DNA of 64,000 nucleotides from Cryptomeria japonica (lineage: Eukaryota > Streptophyta > Pinopsida > Cupressales > Cupressaceae): positions 562,262,010 through 562,326,009 of the forward strand of contig NC_081413.1 of NCBI RefSeq assembly GCF_030272615.1, read 5' to 3'. Positions 1-9,089 of this stretch are shown here, one piece after another; within the stretch, counting starts at the first letter, position 1; each line of letters begins with the position of its first letter. Both the position numbers and the translations under genes were made by a program. Under the pieces are notes generated by a model. It worked only from the letters and a program-made list of their open reading frames with translations. It did not search any database and was not told where the DNA came from.

Positions 1-650
1 GTCAAAATATAGTTGCCATGGCTTTGCATGTGATATCGTTAGAATGGACTCATTTGGAAAATCTGACTGTAGAGGAACATCATCCATCATGGGAGCATCT
101 GCTAGTTGATCTGCAATTGCTTGTCCTTTGATTACTTTTCTATCTACATATTCAATGTCGAATTCACTCAAAATCATTACCCACTTGGCCAGTCGTCCAG
201 TAAGTGTAGCTTTGTTGAGAAGATATTTTAGTGGATCAATTCTAGCAATCAACTTAGTCTTGTGAGTAAGCATATAATGTCATAATTTTTGTGAAGCAAA
301 GACCACAACAAGACATGCACGCTCGATTGGTGTATAATTTAGCTCATATCCTACCAATGTGCGACTGATATAGTATATTGCCTTTTCCTTGCCGTCATCA
401 ACTTGTTGTGCTAGGAGTGCCCCTAGTGCTGTTGGAGTAGCTGATATGTAAAGTAACAACGGTTGATCTGGAATTGGTGGCATCAAAACTGGCGGATTTA
501 GAAGATAGTCTTTGAGTGCCTGAAAAGCCTGTTGATAGTTCTCATCCCATTTGAACTTGATGTTTTTGTGTAGCAGGTGCTGGAAAGGATTACACTTATC
601 TGCGAGTTGTGCTATGAATCTTCGTATGGACTGGAGTCTCCCTTATAAAG
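1..650 (-). pseudogene. RT connection and RNase H of element 1 pol, partial
   Basis: RNase H would degrade the RNA strand of the RNA:DNA hybrid during reverse transcription. From about 640 leftwards the minus strand reads an RT thumb/connection (SIRRFIAQLADKCNPF), then a retrotransposon RNase H (ISATPTALGALLAQQ, AIYYISRTL), then a linker (GQAIADQLADAPMMDD) and at the edge PWQLYFD, the likely start of a second RNase H. A TGA at 280-282 follows KL where arginine is usual (KLRHYML in relatives), so CGA to TGA is probable. A frameshift near 640 separates it from the RT. After 279 the frame stays open to the edge. Confidence 0.8.
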
Positions 651-651
651 A

Positions 652-1530
652 TCAAAGTTGACTGATATTCTTGGGTGGCGACATGTCCAAGATAGCCTTG
701 ACCTTTGCTAGATCGGCTTCTATTCCTCTTTTAGACACAATGAATCCTAGGAGCTTCCCGGAGGTTACTCCAAAGACACATTTCTTAGGATTTAACCTTA
801 CCTTGTATTTTTCCAGCCGATCAAAGACAACTGAAAGTATGTCCAAGTGTGTGTCTCTGTCTATTGATTTCCCCAAAAGATCGTCAACATAATCTTCCAC
901 GGTTATGTGCATGAGATCATGAAAGATAGTAGTCATCGCTCTTTGATACGTGGCACCTGCATTTTTTAGCCCAAAGGGCATAACATTCCAACAGAAAGTT
1001 CCCCATGGACAAGTGAATGATGTTTTATGTTGATCTTTAGGTGCGATCCTGATTTGATTATATCCAGAAAATTCGTCCATTAAAGATAACATTTCATGGC
1101 CTGTTGTGAGATCAACAATCAAGTCAATGTTTGGTAATGGGAAATCATCCTTTGGACAAGCCTTGTTGATATCTCTGAAGTCTGTACATATTCGGATGCT
1201 GCGATCGGGTTTGCTGACAGTTACTAAATTGGAAATCCATTCGGGATAATCAATTGGGCGTATGAATCCGACATCCAATAATTTCTCCAGTTCTGCCTTG
1301 ACTAGTAATGCCACTTGTGGATGCATTTTCCTTAATTTCTGCTTTACTGGCTTTGCCCCCGGTTTGACTGTCAAATGATGCATTACCAGATCCGGATCCA
1401 ATCCAGGCATATCAGCGTATGACCATGCAAAGTTGATTTGTCGTTCCTTAAAGAAGCTTATGAATTTTGCTCTCTTGGCCTCTGTCAATGATTGAGCCAA
1501 AAATATGTTGTGGAACCTCTTCTGTACCAA
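652..1530 (-). pseudogene. Reverse transcriptase of element 1 (Ty3/gypsy)
   Basis: This is the polymerase that copies element RNA into DNA. The 292-residue frame shows the typical series: a FAWSYADMPGLDPDLVMHHL lead-in, RTDFRDIN-like ICTDFRDINKACPKDDFPLP, LSLMDEFSGYNQI (YNQI palm motif), TFCWNVMPFGLKNAGATYQR, and the catalytic box VEDYVDDLLGKS with YVDD intact, followed by LNPKKCVFGV and GFIVSKRGIE. The usual second aspartate of the palm (MDAFSGY in relatives) is present as MDEFSGY. The frame overlaps the protease frame at 1448-1530 in a different phase, so a frameshift near 1500 breaks the polyprotein. A second shift at the 652 end breaks the join to RNase H. Confidence 0.9.
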
Positions 1531-3361
1531 TGTTTGTCTTTATAGTCTCCTCTACCAACATGGATGATTTTTCCTCATATGATGCTAGGAGAATGTCGAG
1601 CCTTCCATCTTCGGGTGCCTCAGAGAGGTTTTCGCCCTCAGATACATCCTTTCTTTTTACTTTTTTGGAGTCAGATAGCGCCACAATGTGGTTTTCGCCA
1701 TAAGACCCTTGTTTTGTTTTTATTTTCACATTTTTGCGACTAGAAGGCCCGACACCCTCACCAAAGTATGCCATGTTGTTGAGCTCTATGGCGTATCCTA
1801 CTTTGTGGTCTCCAGGGGGAAGATCATCTCGTATGCCAAGATAGTCGATAATAGCTTCATCATTTTGAAATGTATCAAATTGTGCTGGTCCTTCATGATC
1901 CCAGTCAATGAGTTGGGGGTGGACAAGGGGAAGGTCTTTAATGTTTTCAGAATTTGCTGGACGAAGAGTGAAGATGTGGTTATATTCAGGTATGTCAAGG
2001 TAATCGTCAAGGTCATCGATGGCACTCTCCTCATCAGTTTCGATCGTGAGCGAATCCAAATTGTCATCACTAGTAGCACCTTCTGGGACAGGTGTCCTCA
2101 TCCTATGTGATTTCAACCTAGGGCCTTGAAACGAAGAATGTGTGGGATCCTTATGGGTTGGTTCTTGACCAACTCTGAATTTTTTGTAAAATTCTTCCTC
2201 CTCTATAGGTTCATCTAGCTCTTTGAATGTCTCGGTGAGCTCATAGTCACTGGAGGATTTGTCTGAACCCCATTCCCATTCGTTGGAATCTGTAGAATAG
2301 TCATCCTCTTGTTGAACTTCAACAACTTTGATTTGTGAGGTTCTTTCTGTTCTTTTATTGTGAATCTTGGAATTCAGAAAACCAAGTCCCTTTGAGCGTT
2401 CCCTTCTTGTAGTTAGCTCAGGTTGTAAGGGCTCCATGACACCTTCTTTGCGTAACCCGAGATGGCTTTTTCCATCATACCCGAATCTTTGCAGAATTTT
2501 GAAACCTTTGCCATAGTTCTCACAGGGTATAATAATTTGATCTTGTGTGTTCTCTTCAATGTCTTTATAGAGCATTTTATATAAATTTTCTTCTTCTAGT
2601 TCACCCCATCTTTGAAAGATAGTAGGATCCCATTTGAGTATCATGATGGAGATTTGCTTGTTAGGATGTGGCCTCCCATATTCTTTTGGAGAGCTCATGA
2701 CTTGTCGTAAAAACATTGTTTGATTCAAAGTATATTCTCCCATGCCTTTGTCTTGAAACTTTCCTCTAAGTTCACCTTGTTTGGATGTCAAGGGTTTTAA
2801 TGACTCAGGGTCAATGTATGCCGAAGAAGGAGTAGCCTCACGGTTACTGGGAATGATAGTCTCAGTATGTGATCTCAAGTTATTGCAATATATGAATGGA
2901 TTTGGATCACCATTGACCGTTACCTCGACTCCATTATGAGGAAACTTAATGCATTGATGATATGTTGATGGGACTGCCCTCATTTCATGAATCCATGGAC
3001 GTCCTAGCAATATGTTATACGTGAGATCTAGATCTAGGACTTGACAAACCACATCCTTTGTGACTGGCCCTATTCTTAGCGGTAAGGTGACTGTGCCCTT
3101 AGACGAGCGCTCTTCATCATCATAGGCCTTGATGGTGATTTGGTTTGTAGAATTCACAGCCTTGTCAGAATATCCCAATTGTCTAATGGTACTCAAGGTA
3201 CAAATGTTTAGACCTGCTCCTCCATCTATCAGGACTCGCTTTATTCGATGTTTATGTATGAAGGCTTCAACGTGTAAAGGTGCATTATGAGGCTGACTTA
3301 TGGAGGCGTCATCGGCTTCTGTGAATGTGAGGGAGTGTGGAACGGATAGGTATCCCACCAT
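1448..3361 (-). pseudogene. Aspartic protease with downstream G-patch domain, element 1
   Basis: The retropepsin-like protease would mature Gag-Pol. Its active-site motif is VLIDGGAGLN (residues 43-52 of this 637-residue frame), the DGG variant of DSG. The second strand motif is ILLGRPWIHE (117-126). Residues about 281-328 (2378-2521) look like a G-patch, a glycine-rich RNA-binding motif: YGKGFKIL, FGYDGKSHLG, KEGVMEPL, SKGLGF. Between them and after it are charged linkers (EEEEFYKK, TDEESAIDDLDD). Upstream it is cut from gag by TAG at 3371-3373, where element 2 has CAG. Downstream it runs into the RT frameshift near 1500. Element 2 keeps the protease but lacks the G-patch segment. Confidence 0.8.
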
Positions 3362-3370
3362 GGCTTGAAA

Positions 3371-4069
3371 CTAGTCCATGTTTAGATCAGTAGGGACAGT
3401 AGTGTCTCTCAAGATTTTGTCAAGGATGGCTTTATGTGTAGGGGATATACGTAAGAGCTCAAGAATGGAGATGAGCGCGGGTGTCTTCCCTAATTGTTCT
3501 ACAAGGTCGTACTCAGGCTTGATTGATGAAGGATTGGTATTCTTAGTGGAGGCACCTGGCAATGTAATCTTACCTCGACGGGTTGTAACATGACATTCAG
3601 AGGTAGATTCGGAAGAAGATCCCACACCCTTTAGGACAATCTTAGGTCGCTGAGGAGGATTCTCAGGATTTTTGTTTTTGATAGTAATAGTAGAGATATG
3701 ATTGTCCATCGAGATGTGATTGATAGTAGAATCATAATTGTAAGGTGCTCTAGTGTAATTGGCTTGATCATCTGTGACTTTGCCTTTTCCTTTGTCATGT
3801 TTTGGGAATGGTTCCTTAAACACCTCATGCTCTTGGTTAGATGAATGTCCCTCAATCTCAATATCACCTCTGTCAATGAGATCTTGCACAATGTTTTTCA
3901 ATCGATGGCAATTACTTGTCTTATGACCCTTGCTCTTATGGAACTCGCAATACTCATCATCATTCCACCAATTTGGTTTGACCTTTGGTTCATATGGAGG
4001 AAAGTCTGGAACTGTGATCACTTTGTTTGCTACAAGCTTTTTGAATACTGATTCAAGTGGTTCTCCCAA
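3371..4069 (-). pseudogene. Gag C-terminal part with CxxHxxxGHxxxxC knuckle, element 1
   Basis: This is the nucleocapsid-like end of Gag, expected to bind element RNA. The zinc-binding motif reads YCEFHKSKGHKTSNC followed by HRLKNIVQDLIDRGDIEI, which is the usual plant Ty3 form. An N-terminal PLGEPLESVFKKL and a central FPPYEPKVKPNWWN are shared with element 2. After the knuckle comes a charged linker and HVTTRRGKITLPG. In element 2 the same region is continuous with the capsid part. Here it is separated by TGA at 4085-4087 (CGA in element 2) and from the protease by TAG at 3371-3373. Confidence 0.85.
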
Positions 4070-4084
4070 TGGAGTGTACTTCCT

Positions 4085-5776
4085 TCATGGTTTAGAAGTT
4101 GTTTGATTGTTCACTTGATTGTTTGTAGAACTTGATCCAGAAAAGACGAACTTTGGTCTCACTGTGTTGGCATCAACAACACCATCATTAACTGTATTCT
4201 TGTTCTTGTTCCAAAATTTTGGTTTGTCCTTTCCTTTGAAGTCCTCTTTGTTTTCTTTGAATAGCTTAATAACTCCTTGTTCAATTAAGACCTTTTCTGT
4301 TGCTAGGCCTTTTTCAATGACATCCTTGAATGTAGACAAACAAGCTTTTCTGAGATCATAGCCAATAGCCTTGTTAACATTTTGTGTGAACATTTCTACC
4401 ATCTGTTTCTGCGGGATTTCGCAAGAACATCTGCTAGCCAAGTTTCTCCATCTTTGTAAAAATGTTGCGAAAGATTCTCCTTCCTTTTGTTTCGTATTGC
4501 ACAAGGTAGTAACTGAGACATCTGTTTCAATGTTGTAAGAGAAATGCTGAATGAATGCCTCTGCTAAGTCACCCCATGACTTAATACCAGGAGGTAATTG
4601 AGAAAACCATTCCATAGCTTGATCGCCTAAGCTCTGTGGGAACAACCTCATCAAGTATGTTTCTTCTGCCGCTACCTCAATGCAAGCTGTGAAGAATTGT
4701 CTTATATGTGCCTTGGGGTCTCCTCTCCCTCTATATTTGTCAAATTTTGGTGTCACAAAGTGTGGAGGAAATGGAGGCATTGGAATGCTCTTATCGAAGG
4801 GATAAGGGCATATATCTCTCATAGTGTATGTAGGTTTTGATGTACTCATGTCCTCCACTTTCTTTTGTAGATCTCTAATTTGTTGCTCCAAATTATTTTT
4901 GGGAGGAGATTGATTTCTTGTAGCATACCCCATGTTTGAAACACCCATTTGAGGAGGAACTTGTTGCATGTATGGATGATACTGATCGTAGACATGTCCA
5001 TATGGAGGTCTATATTGTTGCGACATATATGGAGCACTTGGCATAACTTCTTGTTGAGGGACCCCATATCTATTTTGTGCATATATACCATATTCAATAG
5101 GCCTTTCATTTTCCATTGTGTTGCCCCCAATTTTGACATGAGGTCTCCTTGTGTCAAAATTTTGAGGATGCCTTTGAGTATCTACTTGTTTTGATTGATC
5201 CATACCTTGAGCATGTGTTTGAGCATAAGGCCTCCATGATGGTCTTTGAGTGTAAGTATCATATGTTTGAGCTTGTGTATGTGGGATTGCTGGTTTTTGA
5301 AGCAAAACTGATGGTGACTCAGGCATCATATTCGGTCCTCTATTTCCTCCACTATTTGGTCTCCTTTGATCCATGTTGGATTGAGTTTGTTGTGAGGGTC
5401 GACTTTCCATAAGTTGAGATAAGTCAAAATCATGCGGTATTTTAGCTCCACTTTGTGCCATCATGTGTAAAAAGTATTGTCGATCTCTCCTCATTATCTC
5501 TTCAACCAATCTATTGAAATGAGGATTCAGTATGGATTCTTCTATGTCTGCTGATAGTATTGAAGAGTTGTCCACGTTGTCATTGTGTGTAGCATTGTTG
5601 TTTATAGCATTTGCGCTTTCCACATTTGGATTGTTTCTATAAACATTCATGTCTGGTAATGTAGTGTGTTCAGGATTGTAGAATAAGTCATTGTCATACT
5701 CATAAGAACTCATGTTTGCAGATTCTTGAGCTTCTTTAGCTATTCTCCTAGATTTTTGAAGGCGGGTTTCAACCAT
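4085..5776 (-). CDS. Gag N-terminal and capsid part, element 1 (premature end)
   Basis: Gag forms the virus-like particle in the cytoplasm. The frame starts with MVETRLQKSRR at 5776, just inside the leader, and element 2 starts in the same way, which supports this start. Residues about 1-330 are low complexity, rich in Q, N, P and Y. Residues about 345-500 form the retrotransposon gag domain: KFDKYRGRGDPKAHIRQFF, YLMRLFPQSLGDQAMEWF, SWGDLAEAFIQHFS, GESFATFLQRWRNLASRC. It ends at a TGA that replaces a CGA present in element 2, so the original protein continued into the 3371-4069 frame. Confidence 0.88.
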   Translation of the reverse strand: MVETRLQKSRRIAKEAQESANMSSYEYDNDLFYNPEHTTLPDMNVYRNNPNVESANAINNNATHNDNVDNSSILSADIEESILNPHFNRLVEEIMRRDRQYFLHMMAQSGAKIPHDFDLSQLMESRPSQQTQSNMDQRRPNSGGNRGPNMMPESPSVLLQKPAIPHTQAQTYDTYTQRPSWRPYAQTHAQGMDQSKQVDTQRHPQNFDTRRPHVKIGGNTMENERPIEYGIYAQNRYGVPQQEVMPSAPYMSQQYRPPYGHVYDQYHPYMQQVPPQMGVSNMGYATRNQSPPKNNLEQQIRDLQKKVEDMSTSKPTYTMRDICPYPFDKSIPMPPFPPHFVTPKFDKYRGRGDPKAHIRQFFTACIEVAAEETYLMRLFPQSLGDQAMEWFSQLPPGIKSWGDLAEAFIQHFSYNIETDVSVTTLCNTKQKEGESFATFLQRWRNLASRCSCEIPQKQMVEMFTQNVNKAIGYDLRKACLSTFKDVIEKGLATEKVLIEQGVIKLFKENKEDFKGKDKPKFWNKNKNTVNDGVVDANTVRPKFVFSGSSSTNNQVNNQTTSKP

Positions 5777-6270
5777 GAACTAGGTGTTTGACCAATATGT
5801 GAGAGACTAGATGAGAAATGAAAAGAGTGTGGAAGACCAAGAGTTGTATGGAGTGTAAATGAATCTTGGGGTGTACTTGCAATGTCCAAAGTGTAAGACC
5901 AAGTATGTAAGTAGTAGAGTAGGTGTGACTTCCAAAGAGAGGATCGTTTCTCTTGATGAGGTAAGCTGACCTTGACTCTAAGTAAGACCAAATGAGACCC
6001 AAAGGTAAGAAACCTTGATGAGGGACCACTTAGCAAAGTGTAGTAGTATGTAGTGTGTTGAAAAAGTATAGTGAGGACAAGCAAGTGACCTTTTTGACTC
6101 AAGTTTTTGACAAGTATGAATGTAAAATAAGATGTGAAGCAATGATGGACTGTATGAAACCTTAGAACAGGCTGAATGCTAAATGAAACCTGAAGAGACA
6201 ACCTAAGAAGCTTAAGTATTCTGAAACTGATTTCTTTTGTTTGCTTGACTGTTAAAGTTTTCAATTCCTG

Positions 6271-6420
6271 ACACAGACGCCTTTGTATACTTCACAGACG
6301 TGATTCCCAGACACAGACGCTTCTCTGTTTGACACAGACGCTATTAAAAACACAGACGCTATTCTGCCCTTTACAGACGCGATTATATGATGCAGACGCG
6401 GTTTGAACAGACACAGACAC
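6271..6420. repeat. Array of CACAGACGC motifs at about 20 bp spacing, block 1
   Basis: Eight copies of (CA)CAGACG(C), the last degraded to CAGACAC, begin at 6274, 6295, 6314, 6335, 6353, 6374, 6393 and 6414. The steps are 21, 19, 21, 18, 21, 19 and 21. Only the core is kept; the 10-12 bases between copies vary. The equivalent place in element 2 (about 15950-15975) has no array. Confidence 0.85.
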
Positions 6421-6691
6421 GTTTCTGTAACCTTAGTGCAATTTTTCTGTTCTGTAAAGTTGTTTTGTTGTGACCAAATCTGACTGTTTGACTGCTTTTC
6501 GTGACAAGAGGACACAATGTTGATGACTCAATGTTTGCAAACTGTTTAGACTCCAAAAGTGTGTTGTTTGATGTAAAAAGTTTTGCATACACTTGAAGAC
6601 ACAAAAGACACAATGTTTTGTTGTTTTGTCTTGAATGTTTGAGTGTTTAGCATAAGACAAGCACAAATCTTAGGGCTGGCCAAGACAATAG

Positions 6692-7036
6692 TTGTTGATC
6701 CCACATAGGGTTTTACCCCCGAGGCTACGCTATTCAAAGTGGATACTTAGATGCTTGACCTCACTGGCTCCACCCTCGGCACTCACTTCTCGGGTCAGCC
6801 AAGCATCAGTCCCCATGAAAACTCCCCATGGCGAACTTTGTATCTCTACTAAGAACCGTATGTGTGTGGGCCGCTACCAGAGGTCCGACCTCCTGCCTCA
6901 ACAACTAGAAGGATTTGGGCATCTAAAACAAAAAGGTGCTAGTAAGGGCATCCGCTCGTGTGGCCATACATGCGGCACTTTCAGCTCTGTAAATACAGAA
7001 GGCTCCCAGCCGGTAGGGGTTACGCCCTACAAATGA
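6692..7036 (+). CDS. Antisense 114-codon open frame in conserved leader block, function unknown
   Basis: I do not recognise this protein. It lies on the strand opposite to gag-pol, in the part of the leader that is best conserved between the two elements. The same frame of the same length is open at 16225-16569 (start MLIPHGVLPPRL there, MLIPHRVLPPRL here). It is basic and rich in S, R, C and G, with no signal peptide or membrane segment visible. Conservation of the DNA for other reasons, such as RNA structure or packaging, would explain the open frame equally well, so I rate it as doubtful. Confidence 0.3.
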   Translation: MLIPHRVLPPRLRYSKWILRCLTSLAPPSALTSRVSQASVPMKTPHGELCISTKNRMCVGRYQRSDLLPQQLEGFGHLKQKGASKGIRSCGHTCGTFSSVNTEGSQPVGVTPYK

Positions 7037-7628
7037 TCAAATAAATTTGATCAAACGGGTTTATGGGGAGACATAGTGTCGGTATGAACTAATCAGCACA
7101 CATTATTCATAGTTTTCACCATGAATATATTTGTTTATAGTGGCTTGGAAGAAGATGGCTTTTCTTTTACTACCACTTGGGTCGTTCTCTTCTCACTAGT
7201 AGTCCTAATGACCACACGGGAAGACAGGCCCTCTAAAGATTAAACAAAAAGAGCCTATTGCTCAAGACACAAAAGACAATGATTCAATTTTAGTGCACTA
7301 ATTGAAGTGTTTGCTAATCTATGAAAACAAGGCACACAACAAAATTACAAAACCCTAGCTAAGGCCCTGCAACAAAATTGTTAGTAGTTTGGGTTGTTTC
7401 AAATGATAACCCCTTCCTGCAAGCACACAAGTTAGGTAAATTTTAGAAAACCCAAAAGACTTTGTGAAAAGGGGCCTTCAACAAAAACGTTTTTGCCTCC
7501 AAAGCAAGCTGCACAAACTAGGTTAGCTAGATCTGCAAGGGTTAGCCGAAAATAAACCAGATCTGAAATTCTAAGCACGAAGTCCGAAAACCCGAATCAA
7601 AGAAAATTGCAAAATTGCAAAACAGAAA

Positions 7629-7886
7629 GCACAGACGCTGCTATACCAGACACAGACGCGTCTGTATTACACAGATGTCGTTCTGTGATGCACAGATGCG
7701 TTCAAAACACACAGATGCTATTAAAGGACACAGACGCGATATGATGCAGCGCAGACGCGGTTCGGAATCACAGACGCACCTTTCGGAAACCTGCAAAATA
7801 AAGAAAGCCAAAAACACAGACGCGATTCCCGAAATTGCAGACGCTTCTGAAACACACAAACGCGATCCGAGCACTCACAGACGCGG
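7629..7886. repeat. Array of CACAGACGC motifs at about 20 bp spacing, block 2
   Basis: Copies of CAGACG, or the decayed forms CAGATG and CAAACG, start at 7632, 7653, 7672, 7693, 7712, 7731, 7752, 7771, 7817, 7838, 7857 and 7878. Steps are 19 or 21 except one of 46. It lies close to the primer binding site of element 1 and has the same motif and period as block 1. The CAGATG forms fit CpG decay. Confidence 0.85.
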
Positions 7887-7974
7887 AAAAACCTAAAATG
7901 TCATCGAAAATTGTCCGATCTGCAACTTCAAAAATGCAAAATCTGCAACAAAAATGTTAAATGCAAAGGGACAA

Positions 7975-7994
7975 GAGTCCCACCGGGCGTGCCA
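7975..7994 (-). promoter_or_regulatory. Primer binding site of element 1
   Basis: On the minus strand TGGCACGCCCGGTGGGACTC lies three bases after the end of the 5' LTR. It starts with the TGG that pairs with a tRNA CCA end. Element 2 has TGGCACGCCTCGTGGGACA at the same place. I cannot name the tRNA with confidence. It is clearly not the initiator-Met site used by the copia elements and the chromovirus here. Confidence 0.7.
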
Positions 7995-7997
7995 AAA

Positions 7998-8755
7998 TGT
8001 ATATGGTGAAAATGGATAACAATAATAACAATATTGAAAGGCTACATGAATTCAACCAGTAAACCCTAGCCTAACAATGAACAAAGATCCACCATAACAT
8101 ATGAAGATTACCTAAGACAATGCAAATAACTCAAAATCACAAAGATTATACCATTACATGTCCAATAGGGTTTTGATCTCCATTCTTCCTATCTCCATTG
8201 ATCTTGCTTGATATATTTGCTCTCAGATTTTTGTATGCACAAGAGCTCAACAAAGAACGGAATGTGGTTGCAAGTAGGATCGTAATGTAGTCAAAATGAT
8301 CATTAGGGTTTGACAATGAAGAAAGCATCTCCTTAAATAGAAGACATAATAAGAAATGGAGGGTTAAGATTGAGAGGTGTAAAAAGAGAGGTCGGCTAGG
8401 ATTAGAGGGTAGGTAAAAGAAATACCAAAATAATGAAAGAGGTAGGTAGTGTATGAATTAAGAGATGAATGACATGTGTCATGTGTAGAAAAAGATAATG
8501 AATTAATTAAATAAATAAAGATTTATTTAATTAATAGAAGTGGGATAATTAAATAAATAAAATATTTATTTAATTTAGGAAAGGGATAATTTAAATAAAT
8601 AAATGTATTTATTTAAATGAGAAATAAGGCTAGAAGAGGATAAATGAATTAATTAAATAAATAAAAATTTATTTAATTAATAGAAGAATTAGGCTTAGAT
8701 AATTAAATAAATAAAATATTTATTTAATTAGACATGACAATTTTGAGTGTCTACA
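7998..8755 (-). repeat. LTR of the Tat-like family (5' LTR of element 1)
   Basis: Read on the minus strand it begins TGTAGACACTCAAAATTGTC and ends ATACA just before the primer binding site, 758 bp. It matches 18047-18806 along its whole length, at roughly nine bases in ten by eye, with small indels. The TATA-like box, CTATATAAGG in the other copy, is here CTATTTAAGG (complement of 8331-8340). It could in principle also serve as the 3' LTR of element 2, but no polypurine tract lies beside 8756. Confidence 0.88.
8501..8731. repeat. Five AT-rich palindromes in the LTR U3 region
   Basis: Successive inverted repeats built from TTAATTAAATAAAT and its complement, each 30-38 bp with a 2-6 base centre, fill the first 250 bases of the LTR. 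The same series stands in the other LTR at 18550-18782, so the order of hairpins is an old family trait. Confidence 0.8.
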
Positions 8756-8763
8756 CCAAGATA

Positions 8764-9047
8764 TAGTACTTTGTGATGAACAGGGAGTACTAAAATATGA
8801 GCAACACTTTGTGATGAATAGTGAGTGCAAATGTGAGCAACACTTTTTGATGAACAATGAGTGTCACACACGTAGTACTTTGTGATGAACGGGGAGTACT
8901 ACTAGGATAAAAAGCAACACTTTGTGATGAATAGTGAGTGTCATGAGGATAGATAGCAACACTTTGTGATGAACAGTGAGTGTCACTAGGATAGATAGCC
9001 AGATGCACTTAGATAAAAAGTAGCATTTTGTGATGAACATTGAATGC
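8764..9047. repeat. Array of short hairpin repeats with a constant loop and changing stems
   Basis: Seven units share a 15-base centre of the form TTGTGATGAACAGTG. The flanking arms are inverted copies of each other but differ from unit to unit: TAGTACT/AGTACTA (8764-8792), CACT/AGTG (8805-8827), ACACT/AGTGT (8840-8864), GTAGTACT/AGTACTAC (8872-8902), ACACT/AGTGT (8917-8941 and 8959-8983), GCATT/AATGC (9023-9047). The units are irregularly spaced (about 33-65 bp). The array lies between an LTR and the PMD open frame. Confidence 0.85.
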
Positions 9048-9089
9048 CACGATGACTGACATGATTGATCTGCTTGACTGCAAGAGTAT

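Larger units (their letters stand above)
5777..7974 (-). other. Leader (5' untranslated region) of element 1
   Basis: About 2.2 kb lies between the primer binding site and the gag start. No coding region in the sense direction is convincing. About 6660-7450 is closely similar to 16200-16990 in element 2, and 5777-6260 also matches the gag-proximal leader of element 2. Two arrays of CACAGACGC motifs (6271-6420 and 7629-7886) flank the conserved block and are absent from element 2. A 114-codon open frame on the plus strand (6692-7036) is kept open in both elements, see 16225-16569. Confidence 0.7.
1..8755 (-). mobile_element. Tat-like Ty3/gypsy LTR retrotransposon (element 1), 3' part beyond the left edge
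   Basis: Read on the minus strand the order is 5' LTR (7998-8755), primer binding site, long leader, gag, protease with G-patch, RT, RNase H. This is the Ty3/gypsy order as far as it is visible, because integrase and the 3' LTR lie outside the window. Just before the left edge the reading runs from a first RNase H through a linker into a PWQLYFD motif. That is how the second, archaeal-like RNase H of plant Tat-type elements begins, so I place it in the Tat lineage. Stops and frameshifts in pol and between the gag pieces make it non-functional. Element 2 (to 18806) is a diverged relative with the same LTR, leader and gag. Confidence 0.85.

Noticed and set aside
6271-7886. CRISPR-like arrangement of short direct repeats
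   Set aside because: The unit is about 20 bp with a 9-base core, there are no full-length spacers, and the context is a plant retroelement.
7615-7896. A 93-codon plus-strand frame (HRRC/THRRG-rich) and its 77-codon antisense partner
   Set aside because: The residues repeat with the CAGACGC array; the frame is a by-product of the repeat.
7975-7994. Assigning a named tRNA to the Tat-family primer site
   Set aside because: I could not match the 20 bases to a nuclear tRNA from memory with confidence; a comparison with the tRNA set of the host would decide it.
8756-8790. Polypurine tract of element 2 directly beside the LTR at 8755
   Set aside because: The minus strand reads TATATCTTGG before the LTR, which is not purine-rich, so a shared LTR cannot be shown from this.
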